A stretch of 11,749 nucleotides of DNA from an uncultured Planctomycetaceae bacterium (GCA_938008425.1 CALLKH010000171.1:1-11749); one strand, 5' to 3'; shown: positions 1-6,801, counted from the stretch's first letter. Numbers and translations: made by a program. The notes: generated by a model from the letters alone, not told the origin.

Positions 1-180
1 CGAGCTTCAGAAATCGGGGCGCGTGCTGTTTCGACATGGATGACACCTTCGTTTGAGCGGGTTTCGGGGCCTTGCGGCGGACTGATTCTCGAATGGGGTT
101 TTGAGGCCGTCAAGCGAATTGGCCGAAAGGCGAAAGCGGACAAGGGTATGCGGCCCCAAACGCGGAAAAGGCGGAATTGA
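1..180 (+). other. Left-edge segment, possible 3' end of an upstream gene (undecided)
   Basis: Frame 1 is open from the window edge to a TGA at 178-180, one base before the ATG of the next gene, and its predicted end is very basic. Frame 2 is open only to a TGA at 41-43. Either could be the tail of an upstream gene, or neither. Third-position GC is not clearly high in either frame and I recognise no domain. The one-base gap would fit translational coupling if frame 1 is real, but this is weak. Confidence 0.2.
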
Positions 181-181
181 A

Positions 182-553
182 ATGGCGAATGTCCTCTCGG
201 TTGCGACGGATCTCATGTTCACGTCGAAGATATCGGGCACTGCGCGGGCGGTCGGGCTGACCGCGGCAACTGTTTCAAACCTGGCGGCGCTTCGGGCGGC
301 GCTGGCGTCAGGAGACGTGAAGGTCGTCTTCGTGGACATGTCGATGCCGACGGAAATCACATGCGACGCCATCGCCGCGTCGCGAGAGGTTGCAACGACA
401 ATCGCTTTCTATTCGCATGTTCAGACCCAGCTCAGAGAGGCGGCGGAGTCGGCCGGTGCACATGAGGTCATGCCGCGTTCGCGGTTCGTGACGGAACTGC
501 CGGAAATGCTTGAAAGGATTGCGAAGACGTCCGAGAAAGCGCGCGACGAATGA
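182..553 (+). CDS. Small single-domain protein resembling a degenerate receiver (pseudo-REC) domain
   Basis: This 123-aa protein is about the length of a lone receiver domain and shows a similar alternating pattern of hydrophobic strands and helices. Asp52 sits at the end of a beta-3-like strand (VVFVD) followed by an M-P pair, as around the phosphorylated Asp of receivers. Ser78 (FYSH) is at the usual Thr/Ser switch position. The beta-5 Lys-Pro is replaced by Pro-Arg (residues 98-99), and the first acidic pair is reduced to one Asp at residue 10. I therefore infer a non-canonical receiver, possibly not phosphorylated and acting by protein contact. The ATG at 182 is chosen because the first strand begins right after it and a GGCGGA lies 6 bases upstream; an in-frame ATG at 101 would add an unconserved-looking basic leader. 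Its 3' end faces the tRNA-His gene. No output domain is present. Confidence 0.6.
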   Translation: MANVLSVATDLMFTSKISGTARAVGLTAATVSNLAALRAALASGDVKVVFVDMSMPTEITCDAIAASREVATTIAFYSHVQTQLREAAESAGAHEVMPRSRFVTELPEMLERIAKTSEKARDE

Positions 554-575
554 TCAAGGTCCGAAATGAAAAAAG

Positions 576-650
576 GGTGAACGACGGGACTCGAACCCGC
601 AACCCCTAGGATCACAACCTAGTGCTCTAACCACTTGAGCTACGCTCACC
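576..650 (-). tRNA. tRNA-His (anticodon GTG)
   Basis: Read on the minus strand, the sequence folds into a full cloverleaf. The acceptor stem GTGAGCG pairs with CGTTCAC (one G-U), T8-A9 is followed by a D stem starting GCTC, the anticodon stem CTAGG/CCTAG has loop TTGTGAT, and the T loop is TTCGAGT. The anticodon GTG reads histidine codons. A G directly before the acceptor stem can pair with the C after it, giving the G-1:C73 pair that identifies bacterial tRNA-His to histidyl-tRNA synthetase. The 3' CCA is not encoded (C73 is followed by CTT), so a CCA-adding enzyme is needed. A run of six T on the minus strand (569-574) directly follows and may help end transcription. Confidence 0.97.
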
Positions 651-1033
651 ATCATGTCAAAAGCCGCAGCATCGGATCGAACCGAAGGTCCGTCCGCCGT
701 CACGGCCTGAACTCCCGCCAGGCGACTCGCCGCGGTCGATTATCGCACCGCTCGATTCCACGGTGGGAGGCGGCGCCAACATGCAGCCCGCCCGCGAGAA
801 CCATGTAATCTAGCGAGGACTTTCCGCCTCCGCAAGGTCCGAAAGCCCATTGGCAGAGGTCCGAAAGTCTTTGATGCATCGAAACTTGGGCAGGCTGGAA
901 GTCTATTCAAACGTATTCCATCTTATGAAGCGGAGGCCTCAACGGCCCGATGAAGGCCGAGAGCCGTCACCGCCTCATGATCGACCGACGTGACCGATCG
1001 AGGTGGTGCATCCATACATTAGAGGGGATGTGA
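651..1033. other. Gene-free stretch upstream of the diguanylate cyclase, with repeated AGGTCCGAAA
   Basis: No convincing coding frame or RNA gene is visible here. I looked for a c-di-GMP (GEMM) riboswitch because a GGDEF gene follows, and did not find its conserved core. The only structure I can support is a direct repeat, AGGTCCGAAAG at 835-845 and 857-867, with start-to-start spacing of 22 bases (about two helical turns). A further AGGTCCGAAA lies at 557-566 and a shorter AGGTCCG at 686-692. No clear -35/-10 pair was found. Confidence 0.5.
835..867 (+). repeat. Direct repeat AGGTCCGAAAG x2, 22-bp period (candidate operator)
   Basis: Two identical 11-base copies lie 22 bases apart, about 170 bp upstream of the diguanylate cyclase start. 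Same-face spacing of two helical turns is typical of binding sites for a protein that binds cooperatively, but no regulator is identified and the function is inference. Confidence 0.4.
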
Positions 1034-2422
1034 GTGCGGGCCCAGTTCCGTCAGATTCTGCGAGTGATGCGCGGGCTGCAGTTTCGGTCCACACTTCTAC
1101 TCACGTTTGTCGTCCTCGCCGGAACCGGCCTGACGGCGGCGACGTGTCTTCGCGTCTCTTCCCGGATTACCCTGAACCAGACCAAACGCCACGCCCGGGA
1201 CCTCGCCCGTTCGCTGGCCAGCGCGAGCGCGAGCGAAGTGGCCTCCCGCAACCGGGATTCTCTACTCGCGATCGCGGAATCCTGCGTGCGGGGCGGCGAG
1301 CTGAGCTACGTGATCTTCGCGGATCCCAGCGGGGAAATGATCGCCGGAACCCAGGCCGACGTCGGCAACATCACACAGTTCCTGCTGGAAGACGTGAAGA
1401 ACGTCTCGGTCGAGCCGATCGACGTTCCGCAGCTCAGCTTCCACGCCGGCCAGGGCTCCCGAATTGACGTGGTTTATCCGGTCTATGCCAAGGTGTCAGC
1501 CATGGCGTCGGGCGAGCTTCGCGCGACGATCGGCTACGTGCGCATCGGCTTGAGTCTCGCACAGACCGAACAACGCCTTGCTGAACTCATTCGCAATACC
1601 GTGGGGCTCGCCCTCGGGATTACGCTGCTGATGGTCCCGGTCGGATACGAGGTGGTGCGGAACATCGTCTCGCCGCTGAACAAGCTGCGCGAGACGGCCC
1701 AGCGCTACACCAGCGGGAAATTGAGCGACCGCGTGTCGATCCGACGGGCGGATGAGATCGGGGATCTCGCCATTGCGTTCAACTCGATGGCCGACGCGCT
1801 GGAGGAGAGCCACGGCAGCCTCACGCGCCTCAATTCGGAGCTTGAAGACCGCATTCGAAAGCGAACCGAGGCGCTCGAGCAGGCGAATCGGCGGTTCCGC
1901 GACCTTGCGGCAAGAGACTCGCTCACCGGACTCTACAACCGGCGCCACTTCAACGACCTGCTTACGCAGCTCTTCGCGGAATCGTCGCGCTACCAGACCG
2001 ATCTGACCTGCATGATGGTCGACCTCGACAATTTCAAGCGCGTGAACGACTCGCTCGGCCACCAGGTCGGCGATAATCTGCTCCGGATGACCGCCAAGGT
2101 CATTCAACAGTCGATTCGCATCGCCGACGTCGCGGTTCGATACGGCGGCGACGAGTTCGTCGTCCTGCTGCCGCAGACGTCTCCGGAAGAGGCCCGGGCG
2201 TCGGCCGAGCGCATCATCAACGGCTTCCGGTCGGAACTCGCGAGCCAGCTTCCCGAAGCGAGCATCGCATCGCTGAGCATCGGATTGGCGAGTCGCGCCA
2301 ACGACCAGCCCTCCGAAGCCGCCCAGCTCGTACAACTCGCCGACGAGGCGCTCTACCTCGCGAAGGCCGGCGGCAAGAATCGAATTACGGTGGTCCAGCC
2401 CGCGCCGGCCCAGGGGGCGTGA
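1034..2422 (+). CDS. Membrane diguanylate cyclase: sensor-HAMP-GGDEF
   Basis: This 462-aa inner-membrane enzyme is predicted to make cyclic di-GMP from two GTP. Transmembrane helices lie at about residues 20-38 and 190-208 and enclose a periplasmic sensor region of about 150 residues that I cannot assign to a named family. A HAMP linker (about 209-262, with the DEIGDLAIAFNSMADAL signature) and a coiled signalling helix (about 263-292) lead into the GGDEF domain (about 293-455). The GGDEF active-site loop is intact at 371-375, and Asp330 in MVDLDNF is the expected metal ligand. An RIAD inhibitory site (362-365) lies five residues before GGDEF, so feedback inhibition by c-di-GMP is likely. There is no EAL domain. 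The GTG start at 1034 is preferred because GAGGGG lies 6 bases upstream; an ATG at 1067 is the alternative and has no good ribosome binding site. The gene appears to be transcribed alone. Confidence 0.93.
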   Translation: MRAQFRQILRVMRGLQFRSTLLLTFVVLAGTGLTAATCLRVSSRITLNQTKRHARDLARSLASASASEVASRNRDSLLAIAESCVRGGELSYVIFADPSGEMIAGTQADVGNITQFLLEDVKNVSVEPIDVPQLSFHAGQGSRIDVVYPVYAKVSAMASGELRATIGYVRIGLSLAQTEQRLAELIRNTVGLALGITLLMVPVGYEVVRNIVSPLNKLRETAQRYTSGKLSDRVSIRRADEIGDLAIAFNSMADALEESHGSLTRLNSELEDRIRKRTEALEQANRRFRDLAARDSLTGLYNRRHFNDLLTQLFAESSRYQTDLTCMMVDLDNFKRVNDSLGHQVGDNLLRMTAKVIQQSIRIADVAVRYGGDEFVVLLPQTSPEEARASAERIINGFRSELASQLPEASIASLSIGLASRANDQPSEAAQLVQLADEALYLAKAGGKNRITVVQPAPAQGA

Positions 2423-2442
2423 TCCCAATCCTCATTTCCAGC

Positions 2443-2478
2443 CCCTTCGGAAGGGAAAAAAAGCAGCGCTTCGGAAGC
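2443..2478. repeat. Two small hairpins sharing CTTCGGAAG
   Basis: The 9-base sequence CTTCGGAAG occurs twice just after the diguanylate cyclase stop, each time as the core of a short hairpin: CCCTT/AAGGG at 2443-2455 and GCTT/AAGC at 2468-2478. Runs of A, not T, follow the first on the plus strand, so these are not standard intrinsic terminators for the upstream gene. They may still act in mRNA end protection. Confidence 0.3.
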
Positions 2479-2564
2479 CCTAATTCGCCCATCCGGCGTA
2501 CGACAGCTCTCAATGATTGACCTGTTCTGAGTCAGACGAATTGCCCGGCTCCGTCGCGCCGACT

Positions 2565-2580
2565 TGTCGGAAGACCGACA
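2565..2580 (+). other. Stem-loop in the presumed leader of the IMPase-family gene
   Basis: TGTCGG and CCGACA form a perfect 6-bp stem with an AAGA loop, ending 21 bases before the ATG of the phosphatase gene, which lacks an evident Shine-Dalgarno sequence. A role in translation is possible but unproven. Confidence 0.3.
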
Positions 2581-2601
2581 CGACACGACAATCGCCCTGC
2601 C

Positions 2602-3420
2602 ATGCCGACTGAATCGCAACAGGGTGAATTGCTGGCGTGTGCGCGGGAACTCGCACGGATCGGCGGGGAGACCGCGCGGGGGATGATCGGCCGCGTCCGG
2701 GTTTCGCGCAAGGACGACAATACCCCCGTCACGGAGGCCGATCACGCGGTGCAGGAGCGGCTGCTGGAGATCATTGCGCGGCGGTACCCCGAGCACGCGA
2801 TCATTGTCGAGGAGACGGTTGCGGGGCCGGACCGGCATCGTTCGATCCATGATGCCGAATACTGCTGGGTGATCGACCCCATCGACGGCACGCGCAACTT
2901 CGCCGCCGGCCTCGGAGCGTATGCCACGTCGGTCGGCCTGCTGCACCAGGGAGCGCCGATCGTCGGAGCGATCCATGATGCGACGACCGGCAACACGTTC
3001 TCCGCGGAAATCGGAACCGGCGCCTTTCGAAATGACGACCGGATCGTCATGCGAAAGCGCCCGGAACCGCAGGACACGATGATCTTCATTTCGAGTTTCA
3101 GGCGAAAGACCGTGCCCGCCGCCGTAAAGCTGTGGATGGAACAGTGTCTCTTCAGAAATCAGGGTTCCCTCTGCATTCATTTCGCCTGGATTGCGGCCGG
3201 ATCGGCGGATGCCGCCTTCGCGCCCGAGTGCAAGTTGTGGGATCTGGCTGCCGGCTCGCTGCTGATCCAGGAGGCGGGCGGTGTGATTACGCACGCCGAT
3301 GGACGGCCGCTGTGGCCGTTCGACCTTTCGAATTACAGCGGCGAGGATATTCCGGTGCTTGCGGCCTCAGCGGGGCTGCACGCCGAAATGCTGGACGATC
3401 TGAACAAGGGGAGAGCATAA
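2602..3420 (+). CDS. Inositol monophosphatase family phosphatase
   Basis: This 272-aa protein matches the usual length of the Mg-dependent FIG/IMPase family, which hydrolyses small phosphate esters such as inositol phosphate, histidinol phosphate or 3'-phosphoadenosine 5'-phosphate. Visible signatures are the N-terminal K-D-D-N-T-P-V-T-E-A-D stretch (37-47), the EE pair at 70-71, the DPIDGT metal motif at 92-97 (Asp92, Asp95) and the C-terminal WDLAAG at 213-218 with metal ligand Asp214. All expected metal ligands are present, so it should be active. The substrate cannot be fixed from sequence; the K-D-x-x-P-V-T-E-A-D form resembles histidinol-phosphatase-like and general IMPase-like members. 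The ATG at 2602 has no clear ribosome binding site. The next gene starts 4 bp after the stop, so the two are probably co-transcribed. Confidence 0.92.
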   Translation: MPTESQQGELLACARELARIGGETARGMIGRVRVSRKDDNTPVTEADHAVQERLLEIIARRYPEHAIIVEETVAGPDRHRSIHDAEYCWVIDPIDGTRNFAAGLGAYATSVGLLHQGAPIVGAIHDATTGNTFSAEIGTGAFRNDDRIVMRKRPEPQDTMIFISSFRRKTVPAAVKLWMEQCLFRNQGSLCIHFAWIAAGSADAAFAPECKLWDLAAGSLLIQEAGGVITHADGRPLWPFDLSNYSGEDIPVLAASAGLHAEMLDDLNKGRA

Positions 3421-3424
3421 GCAG

Positions 3425-4573
3425 ATGACTCAGGTGCACAGTTTCCGGAAGCAATCCTCGATCGGCGGGCGATGCGTCTCATTGGCCGTCATGCTCAGCC
3501 TGGTCTCCTGCGGCTGTGCCGGACCGGCGCCGGCGACCGCCCCAGCGTCGTCGGACGATCCCCAATCCACCCAAGATTCGAATCACCGCGACGACGCCGC
3601 TGACGTTCAGGCCGGCGACGCCCCGGCCCCCAACACGCGGGTCATGATGGTCAGCTTCGACGGACTTCGACCGGACGCGATCAACGCATCCCGAACGCCG
3701 AACCTGCAGAGCCTGATCGACGGGGGCAGCGCGATGCTCGCGGCGCAGGCGGAATTTCCCTGCGTAACCCTGCCCAATCATGCCAGCATGGTGACGGGCC
3801 TGTCGATTCTTCGACACGGCGTGCTGTTCAATTCAAGCGTCGAGGGACGCATTTCCCGCAGAACGATCTTCGATGTCGCGAAGGACTCGGCGATCTCGCG
3901 CGGGTTCTTCGTCACCAAACCGAAGCTGAACTACCTTTGCGCCGAAGCGGACGCCGATGTTCGCGTGGTGAAGACGGACATCGACGTGCTTGCCGATGAG
4001 ACGGCGGCCGCCATTCGATCGCACGAACTGAGCCTGATCTTCCTTCATTTCGGCGAACCCGACGGCGCGGGTCATTCCCACGGCTGGATGAGCCAGCCCT
4101 ATCTGGAACAGGTCGCCCGCGCGGATGCCGCGTTCGGTCGCGTTTTGGCGGCGCTTCGGGAGCGTGACCTCTTCGATCGCACGCTCTTGATCGTCACGGC
4201 CGATCACGGTGGGCATGGCAAGGTTCACGGGTTCGATATTCCCGAGGATCGAAATGTTCCGTTCATTCTGAGCGGCCCCGGCATCGCGGCCGGTAGGCGG
4301 CTCTGCGAAGTGCGGCGACCGATGGACGCAGCAATGATGGCACTTCATGCACTGGGGCTTCCGACGGAATCGGCGATGGACGGCGTACTAGCGACCGAAG
4401 CCATGGCCGATTCGACACCTCCGCCCTGCGGCGAATTTGTCATGCAGAATGCATACGTGACGATGTGCGGACCGCTGCCGATCCTCTTCATGGCGCCCGC
4501 CCTGCTCACGGTGCGATTGTTCACCTGGCGGAGGCGACGCGCCCGTGCGCCCGAGTCGCGGCGCGCGATGTGA
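3425..4573 (+). CDS. Ectonucleotide pyrophosphatase/phosphodiesterase-like lipoprotein (alkaline phosphatase superfamily)
   Basis: This 382-aa protein is predicted to be an exported metal-dependent phosphodiesterase or pyrophosphatase of the type I phosphodiesterase family. A signal sequence with lipobox LVSC puts the lipidated Cys at residue 29, followed by a Pro/Ala/Asp-rich linker (about 32-70). The catalytic fold starts at VMMVSFDGLRPD (metal Asp79). The nucleophile is expected to be Thr115 in TLPNH. Other ligands are visible: Asp213 and His217 (EPDGAGH), Asp260-His261 (TADHGGHG) and His268. A hydrophobic stretch near 348-366 followed by an Arg-rich tail looks like a C-terminal membrane anchor, which is unusual together with a lipobox. 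Substrates are unknown; nucleotide or phospholipid-type diesters are possible. The purine-rich AAGGGGAGA just before the upstream gene's stop can serve as ribosome binding site. It shares the strand and a 4-bp gap with the IMPase-family gene and ends 2 bp from the convergent GAF gene. Confidence 0.88.
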   Translation: MTQVHSFRKQSSIGGRCVSLAVMLSLVSCGCAGPAPATAPASSDDPQSTQDSNHRDDAADVQAGDAPAPNTRVMMVSFDGLRPDAINASRTPNLQSLIDGGSAMLAAQAEFPCVTLPNHASMVTGLSILRHGVLFNSSVEGRISRRTIFDVAKDSAISRGFFVTKPKLNYLCAEADADVRVVKTDIDVLADETAAAIRSHELSLIFLHFGEPDGAGHSHGWMSQPYLEQVARADAAFGRVLAALRERDLFDRTLLIVTADHGGHGKVHGFDIPEDRNVPFILSGPGIAAGRRLCEVRRPMDAAMMALHALGLPTESAMDGVLATEAMADSTPPPCGEFVMQNAYVTMCGPLPILFMAPALLTVRLFTWRRRRARAPESRRAM

Positions 4574-4575
4574 AT

Positions 4576-5028
4576 TCAACGGGTGGTGAGTTTCGCGGAA
4601 AGCAGCAGCATTCGCAGCCCCTCGACATCCTCCTTGTCGAAGGCGCCGACTTCGTGGCTGTCGACGTCGAGCACGCCGTAGCATTCGCCTGCGTCATCGA
4701 ACAGCGGGATGACGACCTCGGATCGATCGCGGGGATCGCAGGCGATGTACTGGTCGCCCAAATCGGCGACATCCCGCACGACCATCGGCTCGCCCGACAG
4801 GAAGGCGCGTCCGCAGACGCCGTGAAGGCCGATCGGCGAACAGGCCGGCTTGTTGCGCCGCGGCCCCAGCGTGAGTTCGGATTCTCCATCGCGAAGATAA
4901 AAGCCGATCCACGAGACGCCCCTGTCGCGCAGCGACTCCCAGAGGACGTCAACGAACTGCTGCATGGACGTCGTGCGATCGGCCTGGGGAGACAACTTCG
5001 GCGCGGATGCGGCATAGTCCCGTTTCAT
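4576..5028 (-). CDS. msrC: GAF-fold free methionine-(R)-sulfoxide reductase (fRMsr-like)
   Basis: This 150-aa cytosolic GAF-domain protein is predicted to reduce free methionine-(R)-sulfoxide to methionine, using thioredoxin-type electrons. The family signatures follow in order: WIGFYL (40-45), GPRRNKPAC (55-63), GVCG (70-73), IACD (95-98), SEVVIPLF (103-110) and GVLDVDS (118-124). The three family cysteines are all present (Cys63, Cys72, Cys97), with spacing within one residue of that in Escherichia coli MsrC (Cys84, Cys94, Cys118). The Glu in SEVV and the Asp residues in LDVDS, which bind the substrate in the family, are also present. The Q-G dipeptide usual before K-x-A-C is replaced by R-N, so specificity could differ. 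GTG at 5031 directly precedes the chosen ATG and cannot be excluded. It lies 55 bp behind the receiver-GGDEF gene on the same strand, so co-transcription is plausible. Confidence 0.82.
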   Translation of the reverse strand: MKRDYAASAPKLSPQADRTTSMQQFVDVLWESLRDRGVSWIGFYLRDGESELTLGPRRNKPACSPIGLHGVCGRAFLSGEPMVVRDVADLGDQYIACDPRDRSEVVIPLFDDAGECYGVLDVDSHEVGAFDKEDVEGLRMLLLSAKLTTR

Positions 5029-5083
5029 CACGACTATTCTGGGGGAATCCCGGCCCGGTCACAAGATGCTCAGAACGCGCGCG

Positions 5084-6151
5084 TCACCTGGCGGGGGCGA
5101 CGGGCGGCTTTGTCGCCGGGGCCGCACTTGGAGCGGGCTGATCAGGCGTCGAGTACGGCGGTGCGATCGTTACACGATTTCGCCCGGAGCCCTTGGAATC
5201 GTACAGGGCTTCGTCGGCGCACTTGAGCAGGATGTCGTAGCTGCCCATGGCCTTGTTGCCTTCGGCGACGCCGAGGCTGACGGTCAGCTTGAGCGGGTTT
5301 CCTTCGTAATCGACCACGTGATCTTCGACGCCCTTGCGCAGATGCTCGGCGCAGATGGCGGCCCCTTCCACGCCGACGCCTGGACAAAGGATCAGAAACT
5401 CCTCTCCGCCCACGCGTGCGACGACATCGGTCTTTCGACAGAATCTTGAGAGAATCTGTGCCGTCGAGCGAAGCACCTTGTCGCCGGCCGCGTGGCCGTA
5501 GGTGTCGTTCAGGCGTTTGAAGTGGTCGATGTCCAGCATGATGCAGGAGAACTTCTGATCGTATCGTTCGAGCGCGCCCCAGTACTGTTCAAGCCGATTC
5601 ATGGCCTCGCGGCGATTGAGCAGCGTGGTGAGCTCATCGGTGGTCGCCATCCGACGAAGCTGGTCATTGGCTTCGTTCAATTTCTGATGGGCGAGTGCCA
5701 TCTCCGCATTGGCGCGCAGCACTTCCCGCGTGCGCTTGGCCAGATCGGACTCGGCACAGACGATTCGATCCGCGGCGCGAAGCCGGGCGAGCAGCTCGGC
5801 CTGCCGGAGCGGCTTGCAGACGCAATCGTCCGCGCCGGCGTCCAGGGCCTCGACCATTCGTTTTTCGCCGCCGTGGGCCGTCATGACGATGATGTACACG
5901 AATCGAACACCCTCGTGCTCGCGAAGAGCGCGACAGAGTTCGAGGCCGTTCATTTCCGGCATGTTCCAGTCGGTGATGATGATCCGGGGTTCTTCGCTGA
6001 GAACCACCCGCATCGCTTCGACGCCGTTGCCGGCCGTCAGGATCTCATGCTCAGCATTTGAGAGCAGTTTGACCATCAAGGCGCGCTGAAGCGGATCGTC
6101 GTCAACGACGAGCAGCTTCTTGGTTCGAGTTGGCTGGAGATCCTGTTCCAT
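5084..6151 (-). CDS. PleD-like response regulator: receiver-GGDEF diguanylate cyclase
   Basis: This 355-aa cytosolic regulator is predicted to make c-di-GMP when phosphorylated. The receiver domain (about 12-130) is complete: acidic residues in VVDDDP (17-19), phospho-acceptor Asp61 (TDWNMP), Thr91 (MTAHG) and Lys113 (KPL). A coiled linker (about 135-168) joins it to the GGDEF domain (about 169-330) with an intact GGEEF active site at 248-252, metal Asp in MLDIDHF, and an RKTD inhibitory site at 239-242 five residues upstream. The C-terminal 25 residues are a Pro/Ala-rich tail without a recognisable domain. The ATG at 6151 is chosen over an upstream in-frame start at 6349 because it directly precedes the receiver, GGAGG lies 12 bases upstream, and the longer frame would overlap the HPt gene. 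The HPt gene ends 7 bp upstream, so the HPt protein is the likely phosphodonor or partner. Confidence 0.95.
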   Translation of the reverse strand: MEQDLQPTRTKKLLVVDDDPLQRALMVKLLSNAEHEILTAGNGVEAMRVVLSEEPRIIITDWNMPEMNGLELCRALREHEGVRFVYIIVMTAHGGEKRMVEALDAGADDCVCKPLRQAELLARLRAADRIVCAESDLAKRTREVLRANAEMALAHQKLNEANDQLRRMATTDELTTLLNRREAMNRLEQYWGALERYDQKFSCIMLDIDHFKRLNDTYGHAAGDKVLRSTAQILSRFCRKTDVVARVGGEEFLILCPGVGVEGAAICAEHLRKGVEDHVVDYEGNPLKLTVSLGVAEGNKAMGSYDILLKCADEALYDSKGSGRNRVTIAPPYSTPDQPAPSAAPATKPPVAPAR

Positions 6152-6158
6152 GTGCCGA

Positions 6159-6488
6159 TCAGGCCTCCGGCTTCGCGCGGGCTCGGTGACAAAGGTCGGC
6201 AACGCTGCGAACCTGTTCGGTGAGGCGATCCAGTTCTTCCGTGGTCTTGGCGCTTCGCTCCAGTTCACCCGCGGCATCGGTAATGGTCGGGAAGCCGTAA
6301 CCGCCCGCGGCGCCCTTGAGCTGATGCGCCACGTGCGCGACGCCCGCAAGATCCCTGGCCTTCAATGCGTTCTGGATGGCCGCGACGCGCGCGGGCAATT
6401 CGCCCACGAACATCTCGACAAGCTCGATCATATCCGCGTCATCGGCGAATTCGCTGATGAGCGGATTCTCAACAGGTGTTTGTTCCAT
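6159..6488 (-). CDS. HPt-domain phosphotransfer protein
   Basis: This 109-aa helical protein is a stand-alone histidine phosphotransfer module. The signature AHQLKGAAGGYG (54-65) contains the phospho-acceptor His55 and the following Lys and Gly residues typical of HPt four-helix bundles. It lacks kinase and membrane segments, so it must receive phosphate from a hybrid kinase encoded elsewhere and pass it on, most plausibly to the receiver-GGDEF protein encoded 7 bp downstream. The ATG at 6488 (MEQTPVENP) is preferred because a G-rich AGGGGG lies about 8 bases upstream. In-frame starts at 6512 and 6632 would add a leader that does not look conserved. Transcription probably starts in the gene-free region to its right. 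Confidence 0.9.
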   Translation of the reverse strand: MEQTPVENPLISEFADDADMIELVEMFVGELPARVAAIQNALKARDLAGVAHVAHQLKGAAGGYGFPTITDAAGELERSAKTTEELDRLTEQVRSVADLCHRARAKPEA

Positions 6489-6801
6489 TGGAGTTACCCC
6501 CTGCGCAGTCATCGTCCAGTCCAGTCCGGGCACACCGGTTCCACCGCTTGACGGTGAGTCCGGGGTGGTGCTCGACTCCAGGCGCCGATCGTGTTTTCCA
6601 CACGATCGATACAAGGGTCGCCCCTCGTTCATCGACCATGATTTGACGCCGAATTAGGTCTCCTGAAACGGAAAAAATCCCCCTGCCTCCGGGACCGGAC
6701 CCATCGACGGGAACCGAGAAAAATGGTGGCGATAATCTTCGGACACCGCAGGTCTGAGGGTAATTTGACGCAACAGGGTCCTATCAAGAGAATCCTTCGC
6801 C
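6489..6801. other. Divergent intergenic region between HPt operon and TPR gene
   Basis: This region of about 310 bp separates two divergently transcribed genes and should hold promoters for both. No coding frame looks real. The one clear structure is the perfect inverted repeat at 6586-6608. A TTGACG at 6765 and a TATCAA at 6782 are too close together to be a standard promoter pair. Confidence 0.5.
6586..6608. promoter_or_regulatory. Perfect 9-bp inverted repeat (candidate operator or leader hairpin)
   Basis: CGATCGTGT is followed by the loop TTTCC and its exact complement ACACGATCG. It lies about 100 bp upstream of the HPt start and 190 bp upstream of the TPR gene start. Such a palindrome could bind a dimeric regulator or form a leader hairpin. 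No T-run follows on either strand, so a terminator is unlikely. Confidence 0.4.

Noticed and set aside
656..662. TTGACA on the minus strand just before tRNA-His
   Set aside because: It lies only a few bases upstream of the tRNA start, too close to be a -35 element.
651..1033. Possible c-di-GMP riboswitch before the GGDEF gene
   Set aside because: The conserved core of the GEMM-I riboswitch could not be found in this stretch by eye.
1496..2428. 310-codon open frame antisense to the diguanylate cyclase
   Set aside because: It is a mirror of a GC-rich coding region with a clear GGDEF protein on the other strand, is rich in Arg/Val/Gly low-complexity text and shows no domain.
2353..3294. 313-codon antisense frame over the IMPase-family gene
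   Set aside because: It overlaps both well-supported plus-strand genes and has no recognisable motif.
6765..6787. TTGACG and TATCAA as promoter of the TPR gene
   Set aside because: The spacing is about 11 bases, far below the 16-18 needed.
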